Part shown: positions 17,356-25,878 of the stretch, one piece after another | Layout of the letters: each line of letters opens with the position of its first letter | Position numbering within the stretch: the first letter of the stretch is position 1 | Assembly (NCBI RefSeq): GCF_006149045.1 | Contig: NZ_VBSN01000027.1 | Span: 310,001 to 374,000 of the forward strand | DNA length: 64,000 nucleotides | From: Dyadobacter flavalbus | Lineage (GTDB): Bacteria; Bacteroidota; Bacteroidia; Cytophagales; Spirosomataceae | Reading direction: 5' to 3' | Position numbers and translations under genes: made by a program | Notes under the pieces: model-generated | Seen by the model: the letters and a program-made list of their open reading frames with translations, nothing else | Told to the model about the DNA's origin: nothing | Database searches by the model: none

Positions 17356-18021
17356 ATGGACAAGGATACCATATTGATACTTTTGAACGAAGTCGGGATT
17401 TTACCGCTGTTTTATCATGCTGACATTGAAGTTGCCAAAGAAGTAATCAATGCAAGTTACCGCGGCGGCGCAAGGGCGTTTGAGTTTACAAACCGCGGCG
17501 ACAATGCCTATCATGTTTTTACTGAGCTGGTCGCGTACACAAAAGAAAGCCTGCCGGGCTTAGCCATGGGAATCGGGACTATTTATGATGTGGAAACAGC
17601 ACAGAAATTCATTGAAGCCGGAGCTGATTTCATCGTTACACCTTGTCTGAACCCGGAAGTTGGCCGTGCATGCGCCATTGCAAATATTCCCTGGATTCCG
17701 GGTGTGTCTACGCTGACCGAAATTTACAATGCCCAGCAGGCAGGCGCAGTCGTTGTGAAATTGTTTCCGGGCGATGTAGTGGGTTCTGCCTTTATCAAAG
17801 CAATCCGCGGACCCATGCCAAAAGTAAAAATCATGGTTACAGGCGGCGTTCAGCCAACGCGTGAAAGCATTAGTGAATGGTTTGGAGCGGGTGCATATGC
17901 CGTTGGCCTGGGCTCCAATTTATTTCCGAAAGACGTTATTGCAGAAGCAAACTATCCGTGGATTGAGCAGAAAATTGCAGAAAGCATTGCATTGGTGAAG
18001 GAATTCCGCAGCAGTAACTGA
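17356..18021 (+). CDS. kdgA: KDPG/KHG aldolase
   Basis: Class I aldolase that splits 2-keto-3-deoxy-6-phosphogluconate into pyruvate and glyceraldehyde-3-phosphate, the last step of the hexuronate route. The 221-residue protein has the Schiff-base lysine in VVKLFPGD (Lys135), the catalytic glutamate in ARAFEFTNRG (Glu43), the carboxylate-binding segment FIVTPCLNPEV, and the phosphate-binding MVTGGVQPTRES. Length is normal for the Eda/KdgA family. It follows the KDG kinase after 63 bp and is probably in the same transcript. No terminator is obvious before the convergent kptA gene. Confidence 0.94.
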   Translation: MDKDTILILLNEVGILPLFYHADIEVAKEVINASYRGGARAFEFTNRGDNAYHVFTELVAYTKESLPGLAMGIGTIYDVETAQKFIEAGADFIVTPCLNPEVGRACAIANIPWIPGVSTLTEIYNAQQAGAVVVKLFPGDVVGSAFIKAIRGPMPKVKIMVTGGVQPTRESISEWFGAGAYAVGLGSNLFPKDVIAEANYPWIEQKIAESIALVKEFRSSN

Positions 18022-18109
18022 CATTAACCGGATTATTCCTTTGTTCAGATTCAGAAAGGTTATATAGGCTGGCTGAAGAAGACAGAAATATAATTTTACA
18101 GCCTGTTTG

Positions 18110-18673
18110 TCATCTCTTCAGGTATTCAGAAGGAACATGATCCGTCAGCCATACTCCGTTTTCAGACAAGTAAAAACTGTATTTGTCTGAAAACATTTTT
18201 CCTGCAAGTACTTCAAATACAAAAGGTTTTCCATGCCTTGAGCCAACTTTTACAGCTGTATCCATATCAGCACTCAGATGAACATGATGCCTTTCTCTTT
18301 TTAAAATACCCTTTTCCAGAATACTTGCTCTGAATTTTTCGGCTGTTCCGTGAAACAGGATTTCAGGCGGGATTTTAGCTTCATAGCCGAGATCAACTTC
18401 AACGGAATGTCCCTGATTTGCCCTGATCCTGTCAAAAGTATCATTGAAGGCAAAACGCTTTTTCGAGTTGGTTTCAACAATATGTTTCAGTATTTCAAGG
18501 TTCAAAGTCACATTTGCCTTGTTTACCTTTTCGATCAGTATTTTTACATCCGTCCAGCCATTTTCATCCAGTTCTATCCCGGCTGCTTCGGGCTTGTGGC
18601 GAAGGATCAGACTAAGAAATTTACTGATTGTGGTATTTTCTTTTTCACTGATCATTGGATTTGAAAACTGCAT
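18110..18673 (-). CDS. kptA: RNA 2'-phosphotransferase, Tpt1/KptA family
   Basis: KptA transfers an internal RNA 2'-phosphate to NAD+, releasing nicotinamide and ADP-ribose cyclic phosphate. The 187-residue protein has the N-terminal winged-helix lobe (SKFLSLILRHKPEAAGIELD) and the C-terminal NAD-binding ADP-ribosyltransferase-like lobe. The conserved Arg-His-Arg-Arg set is visible as LRH (Arg25-His26), IRANQGHS (Arg84) and VGSRHGKP (Arg146), along with HGT at 108-110 and HVHLS at 130-134. In eukaryotes it completes tRNA splicing; the bacterial substrate is unclear. No RNA ligase is nearby. It is more AT-rich than the uxu genes and separates two parts of the uronate block. A start at the second Met (residue 7) is possible. 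Confidence 0.92.
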   Translation of the reverse strand: MQFSNPMISEKENTTISKFLSLILRHKPEAAGIELDENGWTDVKILIEKVNKANVTLNLEILKHIVETNSKKRFAFNDTFDRIRANQGHSVEVDLGYEAKIPPEILFHGTAEKFRASILEKGILKRERHHVHLSADMDTAVKVGSRHGKPFVFEVLAGKMFSDKYSFYLSENGVWLTDHVPSEYLKR

Positions 18674-18706
18674 TGAAAAAATCGTGTACCGGTATGTTCA
18701 ACGGAA

Positions 18707-18718
18707 TAATCATGATTA
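18707..18718. promoter_or_regulatory. 12-bp perfect palindrome between kptA and the DUF3784 gene
   Basis: TAATCATGATTA is a perfect palindrome 34 bp upstream of the kptA start, in the 203-bp divergent region. It may be an operator; chance occurrence in AT-rich DNA is also possible. A TATCTTTT at 18772-18779 resembles a -7 box for the plus-strand gene but lacks a convincing -33 partner. Confidence 0.25.
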
Positions 18719-18876
18719 CTTATTTTTTATAAATATAACCATATCGCCAGTTCGGCTAACAGATTTTTGCCTATCTTTTACGGCGGTAGCGGAAAATTAT
18801 GTAACTTTTATGCTGGAAACAGTAGGTTATAATTTAAGTTCCGATTGCAGAATCCAGAATTTTAAGCTGTAAATCA

Positions 18877-19596
18877 ATGCTTGTTACCGCTATTTTTTTA
18901 TCACTGGTCTTCATTTTACTGGGCAGTATCGTTACTGTCAATAATGCAAAGTACATCTTGTCCGGCTACAACACCATGTCCGAATCGGACAGGGCAAAGA
19001 TGGACGTTGCCGCATACCTCCGGTTTTTTAAAAAGTTTCACCTGTTTCTCGGTATTTCACTTTTAACGGGATTTCTGATCCTGACACGCCTGAATCATAA
19101 CTGGGCAAGTGCATTCATTATTCTGTATCCTTTGGTAGCTTATGCATTTCTGATTGCACGCGGAAATGTTTATTACCGCGGTACAAAAGGGCAGAAAGCA
19201 GGAACTTACGTCGGGATTGCAATCCTGCTTGTCATTGCCATCGGAACCGGAACAACACTTTTTTCCAGTTTCAGAAACAGTAAAATCCGGCTTGCCGATG
19301 ATCACCTGATTATAGAAGGCATGTATGGTTTTAGAATAGAAAAAAGCCAGATTACGGAACTGAATCTGGCTAAGGATACTCCCAAAATTTCTGTCAAGAC
19401 AAACGGTTTTGCAGCGGGAGATTATGCAAAAGGAAGTTTCAGAACAACAGACGGACGCAATATCAAGCTGTTTGTCAATAAGACGGTCAGTCCGTATTTA
19501 CTCATCCGTACAAATTCTGAAGAAATATATTTCAGCTCGGACGAAGTATCTTCTGCCGAGATGTACCTGAGGATAAAGTATTGGACACGCGAGTAA
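18877..19596 (+). CDS. DUF3784-type membrane protein with C-terminal PH-like domain
   Basis: A 239-residue inner-membrane protein. The N-terminal part matches the DUF3784 pattern: a helix at about 2-21, then the signature KYILSGYNTMSESDRAKMD, then helices at about 55-71, 76-95 and 109-130. Residues about 135-239 form a soluble beta-rich domain (KIRLADDHLIIEGMYGFRIEKS; ISVKTNGFAAGDYAKGSF, in which PH-like bacterial folds are suggested by the repeated strand pattern). The fusion of DUF3784 with a PH-like tail is the notable point. No function is established for DUF3784. It is convergent with uxaB with only 5 bp between stop codons. Confidence 0.75.
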   Translation: MLVTAIFLSLVFILLGSIVTVNNAKYILSGYNTMSESDRAKMDVAAYLRFFKKFHLFLGISLLTGFLILTRLNHNWASAFIILYPLVAYAFLIARGNVYYRGTKGQKAGTYVGIAILLVIAIGTGTTLFSSFRNSKIRLADDHLIIEGMYGFRIEKSQITELNLAKDTPKISVKTNGFAAGDYAKGSFRTTDGRNIKLFVNKTVSPYLLIRTNSEEIYFSSDEVSSAEMYLRIKYWTRE

Positions 19597-19601
19597 CCTG
19601 C

Positions 19602-21113
19602 TTATTCGCTTGATTCCTGATCAAAACCGGTTATCTTGATTTCCTCTACGGATTCTGCCATATTTTCTTTGACTGCATCTGCAAATCCCGGCAATAACGT
19701 AAGATCCGTATCCCAGAGCGAAGTATCGCTTAAAACCTGCTGTGCAAGATCAACCGGCGAAGCTGCATTCTTCCATTTTTCGTCAAAATAAGCAGCCGAA
19801 TCACAGCGGATGAGATATAGTTTTCCGTCACGGTCGCCAAAATAACTGCCTTCTTTATGGAAAACAGGCTTCATAAATTTCAGATAAGCGGCAAATCCTC
19901 TGGCAAAAAGCTGCGGTGCCTTTTCGGATTTTTTGTAATGATGAAGCAAAGTCGGAATGTTGCGCATTTTCATCTTAGCCGTATACTGAACCGTAATATC
20001 AATCAGCTGATGGCGTATAAACGGATTTCTGAACCTGTCAAGCACCTGATTTCCAAATTCCAGCGCTCGGTTCAGATTCAGTTCATAAGGGATTGCAGGG
20101 GCAATTTCATTCAGCATCAGATTAGAAACGAAAGCGGAAGTTTCCGGGTCTGTCATGCTTTCACTTACCGTATCGTGCCCGTGCAGAAAATTTATTCCGG
20201 ATGAAAGCGTATGCGTTCCGTTCAGCAAACGCAGTTTCAGCTCGCGGTAAAGATCAATGTTCGGTTCGATAATGACACCGTTATCGGCATCTGCAAAACG
20301 CAGTACCGAGCGTACATGCGCATCGCCTTCAATGGCCCATAAACGGTAAACTTCGGAGACGATCTGCAGTTCGTCGGTAAAACCCTGCCTTTGCGACAAT
20401 GCATTTATTGTTTCGGAATCAGGCTTTCCCGGAACGATCCTGTCTACAAGTGAACTGCAGAAATGATTATGATTTTCCAGCCATTGAACAAATGTTTCTT
20501 CCAGATGGTGCCTTCTGGCAAGTTCCAGCACGATTGAGCGCAGTTTCAGGCCGTTATCAACGATAAGTTCCGTGGGAACAATCACCATTCCTGCGTCCGG
20601 AGCGCCTGCAAATGCCTTGTAGCGTTCATACAAATAGGCAGTCAGTTTTCCGGGAAAAGAAGCGGGCGGCAAAGCGAAAATGTCATCGTCTGTCAATTGA
20701 ATCCCGACTTCTGTTGTATTTGAAATTACTATTTTCAGTTCAGGATTTCTCGCGCATTCCAGAATTTCCGTCCAGCTGCTGCTTGCCGCCAGTGTTCTGC
20801 TAATGGAACTGTTTATTACAAATTCATCTACATTACGACCGTTTTCAATTCCCCGTATGACATGTGAAAAAAGGCTTTTCTGCGTTTCAAATGCATCCGT
20901 ACCGCCTTGATTTGTTGATTTTACAACGACGATCCGCCCGTTAAAAATCCCTTGCTGATTGGCTTTATTGACAAAATAATCGGGAAGTCCGCGCAACAGA
21001 ACGCCGGTTCCAAACTGAATGATTTTTTCCGGTAAAGCAAGTAGTTTCCGGTGTTCGGGCAAAAGTTCCGGACGCTCGTCCAGTAATTCGGGTGAAAGCT
21101 GCGGTAAAGACAT
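19602..21113 (-). CDS. uxaB: Altronate oxidoreductase / tagaturonate reductase type
   Basis: NADH-dependent reductase of the mannitol dehydrogenase family, 503 residues. UxaB reduces D-tagaturonate to D-altronate. The sequence follows the UxaB pattern: KIIQFGTGVLLRG as the nucleotide-binding start, VISNTTEVGI near residue 132, FCSSLVDRIVPG, LRLLNGTHTL with catalytic-region His, and RFRNPFIRHQL. In the same window, UxuA needs mannonate, which is made by a fructuronate reductase (UxuB), while the altronate dehydratase UxaA that UxaB should feed is not seen. The enzyme may therefore act on fructuronate here, or the missing partner is elsewhere. It is transcribed opposite to uxuA and convergent with the DUF3784 gene. 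Confidence 0.88.
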   Translation of the reverse strand: MSLPQLSPELLDERPELLPEHRKLLALPEKIIQFGTGVLLRGLPDYFVNKANQQGIFNGRIVVVKSTNQGGTDAFETQKSLFSHVIRGIENGRNVDEFVINSSISRTLAASSSWTEILECARNPELKIVISNTTEVGIQLTDDDIFALPPASFPGKLTAYLYERYKAFAGAPDAGMVIVPTELIVDNGLKLRSIVLELARRHHLEETFVQWLENHNHFCSSLVDRIVPGKPDSETINALSQRQGFTDELQIVSEVYRLWAIEGDAHVRSVLRFADADNGVIIEPNIDLYRELKLRLLNGTHTLSSGINFLHGHDTVSESMTDPETSAFVSNLMLNEIAPAIPYELNLNRALEFGNQVLDRFRNPFIRHQLIDITVQYTAKMKMRNIPTLLHHYKKSEKAPQLFARGFAAYLKFMKPVFHKEGSYFGDRDGKLYLIRCDSAAYFDEKWKNAASPVDLAQQVLSDTSLWDTDLTLLPGFADAVKENMAESVEEIKITGFDQESSE

Positions 21114-21170
21114 TTGAAAAAATGATAAGTTATGATTACTGACGAGATTAAAGAATTAAAACCCTTAAGC

Positions 21171-21192
21171 AAAAAAGACGCCAGATGGCGTC
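21171..21192 (-). terminator. Intrinsic terminator after lon
   Basis: On the minus strand GACGCC, a four-base loop and GGCGTC are followed directly by six T residues (complement of 21171-21176), 42 bp past the lon stop. It is a textbook rho-independent terminator and separates lon from uxaB. Confidence 0.88.
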
Positions 21193-21233
21193 CTTTGCTT
21201 ATGATATTGCATTTTTATTTACAGCCCGACGGA

Positions 21234-23750
21234 TCAGACACCCAGCGAAACATACCCGCTCTCTTCTTTTTCCTTCTTTTCATCAGGAAAAATGAAATTG
21301 GTTGCATTTCTGACTTTTTCGGGCAAAAGCGCAATGCCCAGTACTTCATCAATCTGATCTACATAATGGAATGAGAGATCTTTGATATAGTTGGCAGGCA
21401 CTTCTTCCACGTCTTTACGGTTTTTAACGCAAAGGATAATTTCCTTGACACCCGCACGGCGTGCTGCCAGTATTTTTTCTTTAACCCCGCCAACAGGAAG
21501 CACTTTACCTCTCAAGGTTATTTCACCCGTCATCGCAATGTAAGGTTTTACACGGCGCTGCGTAAAAATGGAAGCCATGGAAGTCACCATGGTTACACCC
21601 GCCGAAGGTCCGTCTTTCGGAACGGCACCTGCCGGAACATGCACATGCAGATCGTAGTGATTGAAAATCCTGTAATCAATTCCCAGACGGTCGGCATTGG
21701 CTTTCAGGTAAGATAAAGCGGCAACGGCAGATTCTTTCATCACATCGCCCAGCTGGCCGGATAAAGTAAGGTTTCCCTTGCCGCGGCTCAGACTTGTTTC
21801 AATAAAAAGAATTTCTCCTCCGACCGAAGTCCAGGCCAGACCTGTAACCACGCCTGCAAAATCGTTGTCCTGATATAAATCCTTGTCAAATATTTCTGCG
21901 CCCAGATATTTCTCGATCAGTTCCGGTTTTACCGTTTTAGGATAATCCTGCTCCATTGCAACGGATTTGGCAATCTTGCGTACAACCGTCCCGATTTTCT
22001 GTTCCAGGTTTCTCACGCCGGATTCACGCGTATAACCTTCAATAATGCGTAAAAGCGAAGTGTCGTCCAGTTTTATATCGCCGGATTTCAATCCATGGTC
22101 CTTGCGCTGCTTTGGAACCAGGTACCGTTTTGCAATTTGTAATTTTTCTTCAATCGTATAACCCGTCATTTCGATAATTTCCATCCGGTCGCGCAGAGCC
22201 GGATGAATGGTATCCAGTGAATTCGCCGTGGCTACGAACAGTACTTTTGAAAGGTCATACTCCACTTCAAGGTAATTATCCGTAAAGGAAGAGTTTTGCT
22301 CGGGATCGAGTACTTCCAGCAGTGCCGAAGAAGGATCGCCGCGGTAATCCGAACTTACTTTATCAATTTCATCCAGAATGAACACCGGATTGGCGGATCC
22401 CGCTTTCTTGATGTTCTGAATGATTTTGCCCGGCATGGCACCAATGTACGTTTTTCTGTGGCCGCGAATTTCAGCTTCATCATGCACACCGCCCAGCGCC
22501 ATGCGGATGTATTCCCGGTTCAATGCCTTTGCTATGGATTTTCCCAGCGACGTTTTCCCGACGCCTGGAGGTCCGTACAGGCAAAGGATCGGTGCTTTCA
22601 GGTTGCCTTTCAGCTTCAGTACAGCGAGATACTCGATAATGCGCTCTTTTACTTTTTCCAGCCCGAAATGGTCTGCATCAAGAACTTTCTGCGCTCTTAC
22701 AAGGTCAAAGTTATCTTTGGTATATTGTCCCCAAGGCAAATCGACAAGCGTTTCCAGATAATTCATCGTAACCGGATATTCCGGCGCCATCGGATTGATC
22801 CGCTGAAGTTTGTTCAGTTCCTTGTCAAAATGAACGCGAACGGCATCCGACCATTTTTTCTGGCTTGCTTTCAGGCGGATTTCGTCCAGATCACGTTCCG
22901 GGCTGTCCATTCCGAGTTCATCATGAAGGACTTTGATCTGCTGACGAAGAAAATAGTCGCGCTGCTGCTGGTCTATATCCGAGCTGGCCTTTGTCTGGAT
23001 TTCTCTTTTCAGTTCCAACATTTCAATTTCCCGCATCATGAATTCAAGCAGAAGCGTAGCCTGCTTGTGGCCGACTCTTTCTTCCAGAAGCTTCTGTTTG
23101 TCTGCCACTTCCACATTGATGTTGGAAGAAAGAAAATGAATCAGAAAAACCGGACTTTCAATGTTATCAAGCGCAATCCTTGCTTCCTGCGGAATTTCGG
23201 GGTTCAACCGCATGATTTTATGCGCTCCGTCCCGCAAAGACTGCAGAAGTGCCTTTGATTCTTTTTTGGTAGAACCCGTAAAGGAATCTTCTATGGCGCG
23301 TACTTCGGCGGTAAGATAAGGTTCTTCGCTGATGATGTTCTTGATCTCGAAACGCTGTCTTCCCTGCACGATTATAGTCACATTGCCGTCAGGAAGTGTG
23401 ATCATTTTCAGGATCTGCGCAACTGTTCCGACGTTATAAAGATCTTCCGCGGTAGGGTCTTCCTTATTGGGAACAGCCTGTGTTACAGCGCCGAGAATTC
23501 TAAGATTGATGTCAGAATTTCTGTATATTTTTTTTACCAGCCGAATGGCTTTCTGGCGAACAACGGTAACAGGAATCACCATTCCTGGAAAAAGTACTGT
23601 TTGCCTGATCGGCAATATAGCAAGTTCATTCGGGAGTTCAAGAGGCTCATCGGAGCCATCAGGGCCACCAAGAGGGACAATTTCAAGGCTATCCATATCC
23701 GAATCGGACATAAGCAGCCGACTATACAAGTCAGAAGGTTCAAATTTCAT
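21234..23750 (-). CDS. lon: ATP-dependent protease Lon
   Basis: Lon is a cytoplasmic AAA+ serine protease that removes misfolded and regulatory proteins. The 838-residue sequence has the full LonA order: N-terminal substrate domain (about 40-250, ELAILPIRQTVLFPGMVIPV), coiled coil, AAA+ module with Walker A GPPGVGKT (393-400) and Walker B FILDEID (457-463), and the protease domain with the catalytic dyad Ser716 in PKDGPSAG and Lys759 in GGVKEK. It is monocistronic, closed by the terminator at 21171-21192. A short inverted repeat just before the ATG (23758-23772) may be a regulatory site. Confidence 0.97.
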   Translation of the reverse strand: MKFEPSDLYSRLLMSDSDMDSLEIVPLGGPDGSDEPLELPNELAILPIRQTVLFPGMVIPVTVVRQKAIRLVKKIYRNSDINLRILGAVTQAVPNKEDPTAEDLYNVGTVAQILKMITLPDGNVTIIVQGRQRFEIKNIISEEPYLTAEVRAIEDSFTGSTKKESKALLQSLRDGAHKIMRLNPEIPQEARIALDNIESPVFLIHFLSSNINVEVADKQKLLEERVGHKQATLLLEFMMREIEMLELKREIQTKASSDIDQQQRDYFLRQQIKVLHDELGMDSPERDLDEIRLKASQKKWSDAVRVHFDKELNKLQRINPMAPEYPVTMNYLETLVDLPWGQYTKDNFDLVRAQKVLDADHFGLEKVKERIIEYLAVLKLKGNLKAPILCLYGPPGVGKTSLGKSIAKALNREYIRMALGGVHDEAEIRGHRKTYIGAMPGKIIQNIKKAGSANPVFILDEIDKVSSDYRGDPSSALLEVLDPEQNSSFTDNYLEVEYDLSKVLFVATANSLDTIHPALRDRMEIIEMTGYTIEEKLQIAKRYLVPKQRKDHGLKSGDIKLDDTSLLRIIEGYTRESGVRNLEQKIGTVVRKIAKSVAMEQDYPKTVKPELIEKYLGAEIFDKDLYQDNDFAGVVTGLAWTSVGGEILFIETSLSRGKGNLTLSGQLGDVMKESAVAALSYLKANADRLGIDYRIFNHYDLHVHVPAGAVPKDGPSAGVTMVTSMASIFTQRRVKPYIAMTGEITLRGKVLPVGGVKEKILAARRAGVKEIILCVKNRKDVEEVPANYIKDLSFHYVDQIDEVLGIALLPEKVRNATNFIFPDEKKEKEESGYVSLGV

Positions 23751-23757
23751 AGGCGTT

Positions 23758-23772
23758 CTGTCAAAATGACAG
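23758..23772. promoter_or_regulatory. Short inverted repeat just upstream of lon
   Basis: CTGTCA and TGACAG are perfect inverted repeats around AAA, ending 8 bp ahead of the lon start codon. The site could be an operator or a small hairpin in the 5' leader. It is not a CIRCE element, as the sequence and length differ. Confidence 0.3.
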
Positions 23773-23882
23773 ATAATCTTTTCCCAATATATAAATAATG
23801 ACTTTCAAAAGAAAGAGAATATATAAACAAAATAGCTATGCCACAATCCTTTGTGTCAGCTTTTCAGTCTGCAGAAATTCTT

Positions 23883-24398
23883 TTAAAGCGCATGCACTGT
23901 CTGCCCTTTTTTAAACAAGAATGTCTTTTTTTCGGAAGCAAGTTTTACGTTGGTCATATTGACCTGATCATCAAATACTTCCATTAATGTACTGTTTTGC
24001 AGTTTATAACCGCTGAGCGAGCTGTGAAAAGGAATTTCAAGGTAAACCCATGTTGCATCTTCTTCCTGCTCTTTTCCGATGTATTTGATTGCCAGCGGCT
24101 TTTTGCTGCTGTCTGTAATCAGAAACGATTTCAGGATATATTTTTCAACCAGAGGATCATTCTTATCGTCATTCCGGATCACTATACGCTTGTTGTTATT
24201 TTCAAGGGTCAGCCCTTTTTCAAGATCATCTGTAAAAATCCGGATGCTTACTTCAAATGCTTTTACCGCCGGATTGTATTGCATCTGCGTTACACTTACA
24301 TGATAATCGTGAACCGAAGAAGCCAGCAGAAAAGCGGAAGAAAATGCAAGGAAAATCAATAAGAATCTTGTTTTCCCTTCCGTCTTTCTGTTGTTCAT
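23883..24398 (-). CDS. DUF6702-like exported protein
   Basis: A 171-residue protein with an N-terminal hydrophobic segment (TRFLLIFLAFSSAFLLASS) that serves as signal peptide or anchor, followed by VHDYHVSVTQMQYNPAVKAFEVSIRIF (quoted in part as VHDYHVSVTQMQYN), the conserved opening of the DUF6702 family. The rest is predicted beta-rich and periplasmic. The start is set at the ATG at 24396-24398, 5 bp beyond the rseP stop codon; the open frame runs further into rseP but those residues look like antisense noise. The close spacing makes it part of the rseP operon. Its function is unknown; family members often sit next to M1 peptidases or HupE-type proteins, which are not present here. Confidence 0.8.
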   Translation of the reverse strand: MNNRKTEGKTRFLLIFLAFSSAFLLASSVHDYHVSVTQMQYNPAVKAFEVSIRIFTDDLEKGLTLENNNKRIVIRNDDKNDPLVEKYILKSFLITDSSKKPLAIKYIGKEQEEDATWVYLEIPFHSSLSGYKLQNSTLMEVFDDQVNMTNVKLASEKKTFLFKKGQTVHAL

Positions 24399-24402
24399 AC
24401 TT

Positions 24403-25719
24403 TTAAAAAACGGCTTTCCAGACATCATTGAAGATAGCAAAGGCCATAAGACCAAGTAACAGAACCATTCCGACTTTCTGCGCATTTTCAAGGAATTTAT
24501 CAGATGGCTTACGTCCTGAAATGATTTCGTAAGAAAGAATAACAGCATGTCCGCCGTCCAGTGCAGGAATCGGCAACGCGTTCATGAATGCCAGTACCAT
24601 GGAAAGAAGGCCGGTCAGATACCAGAACCTGCTCCAGTCCCAAACGCCGCCAAACATGCGGGCAATCCCGATCGGGCCGCTCAGTGCTTTGGACGGAGAA
24701 ACTTCACCCCGGAATATTTTGCCAAATCCTTTGATATTATTGTAAACGACGGCGAATGCGTCCTGTGTCCCCACAGAAATGGCCTGGCCCAATGAATATT
24801 CAACAGCTGTATAGTTCAGCAGACTTTCCGGATAAAAACCGATTGTGCCTTCCGGTGCAACACCCACCGTAAGTGTTTTTTGCGCGGCTCCGCGCTGCAC
24901 AACAAGGTTAATCTTTTTGCCTTTCAGCTGCTGCAATTCGGCCTGCATCTCGTTAAAGAACCGAACCGGTTTTCCGTTGATCGAAACCACTTTGTCACCC
25001 GTTTCCAGACCTGCTTTTTCGGCAGGAGAAGCCGGAACAAGTTCTCCGATTTTAAAAGGTTCAAGCGGGCGGATGAAGTTTCCTTTTTCCTCCGGATCGG
25101 AAAGCTTTTCGATAAAGTTATTGGGAATATCAATATCAATTTCCTGACCGTTGCGGTTAACGGTGTAAGAACTGTTGCTGCCCAGAAATACATCCGAACT
25201 TACAACGTCATTAAAATTGGAAAACGGCTTGCCATTTACTTTGACAATTTTATCACCGGTTTTAAGGCCGATTTCCTGCGCAAGGTTTCCGGCAACAATA
25301 CCGTATTTGTTTACTTCTGCACTGGAAAGAAATTTATCGCCTTCGTTGTATGCAATGAGGATAAAGATAAAAATTCCGACAACTACGTTGACAATAATAC
25401 CGCCAAGCATGACGATCAGACGCTGCCAGGCCGGTTTGGAGCGGAATTCCCAGGGCTGAGGTTCTTTGTTCATCGCCTCTGTATCCATGGATTCATCGAT
25501 CATGCCTGAAATTTTTACAAAGCCGCCAAGCGGAATCGCGCCGATTCCGTACTCTGTTTCACCTTTCTGAATACTGAATATTTTAGGAGGAAAACCAATG
25601 AAATACTTTTCAACTCTCATCCCGAACATTTTCGCGGCAGCCATATGCCCCCACTCGTGCAATCCAACCAAAATGGACAAGCCCAGTATGAGCTGTCCCG
25701 CCATTATTAATACTTCCAT
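24403..25719 (-). CDS. rseP: RIP zinc metalloprotease RseP (site-2 protease)
   Basis: RseP is the inner-membrane site-2 protease that cleaves transmembrane segments, such as those of anti-sigma factors, inside the bilayer. The 438-residue protein has the metal motif HEWGH at residues 21-25 in the first helix, two PDZ-like domains (about 120-200 and 205-290; NKYGIVAGNLAQEIGLKTGD and LVPASPAEKAGLETGDKVV), and the C-terminal membrane motif NALPIPALDGGH with the third zinc ligand Asp. It has its own promoter at 25791-25821 and is followed after 4 bp by the DUF6702 gene. Bacteroidota often place dxr directly upstream of rseP; that gene is absent here. Confidence 0.96.
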   Translation of the reverse strand: MEVLIMAGQLILGLSILVGLHEWGHMAAAKMFGMRVEKYFIGFPPKIFSIQKGETEYGIGAIPLGGFVKISGMIDESMDTEAMNKEPQPWEFRSKPAWQRLIVMLGGIIVNVVVGIFIFILIAYNEGDKFLSSAEVNKYGIVAGNLAQEIGLKTGDKIVKVNGKPFSNFNDVVSSDVFLGSNSSYTVNRNGQEIDIDIPNNFIEKLSDPEEKGNFIRPLEPFKIGELVPASPAEKAGLETGDKVVSINGKPVRFFNEMQAELQQLKGKKINLVVQRGAAQKTLTVGVAPEGTIGFYPESLLNYTAVEYSLGQAISVGTQDAFAVVYNNIKGFGKIFRGEVSPSKALSGPIGIARMFGGVWDWSRFWYLTGLLSMVLAFMNALPIPALDGGHAVILSYEIISGRKPSDKFLENAQKVGMVLLLGLMAFAIFNDVWKAVF

Positions 25720-25790
25720 TCAGGTCTTGTATAATCGTTATTTGTTATTTAAAAATACCCGGCACTACTAAAAGGACTCGTTATAAATTT

Positions 25791-25821
25791 CAAAGTTAAA
25801 AACGTAAATGTAATCAGTAAA
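25791..25821 (-). promoter_or_regulatory. Promoter of rseP, Bacteroidota type
   Basis: On the minus strand TTTA (25818-25821), a 19-nt spacer and TAACTTTG (25791-25798) match the Bacteroidota pattern, with the -7 element perfect and one mismatch in the -33 element. The rseP start lies about 70 bp downstream. Confidence 0.58.
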
Positions 25822-25878
25822 GTTACGCAAATCCGCCGATATCCTTACAAATGCCCGTTTGGGCTGTTGTATGGCCGT

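Noticed and set aside
18444-18872. 142-codon plus-strand frame over kptA and the intergenic region
   Set aside because: Mostly antisense to kptA; hydrophobic runs are reverse readings of conserved KptA segments.
22296-23258. 320-codon plus-strand frame opposite lon
   Set aside because: Antisense to conserved Lon domains, with no domain of its own.
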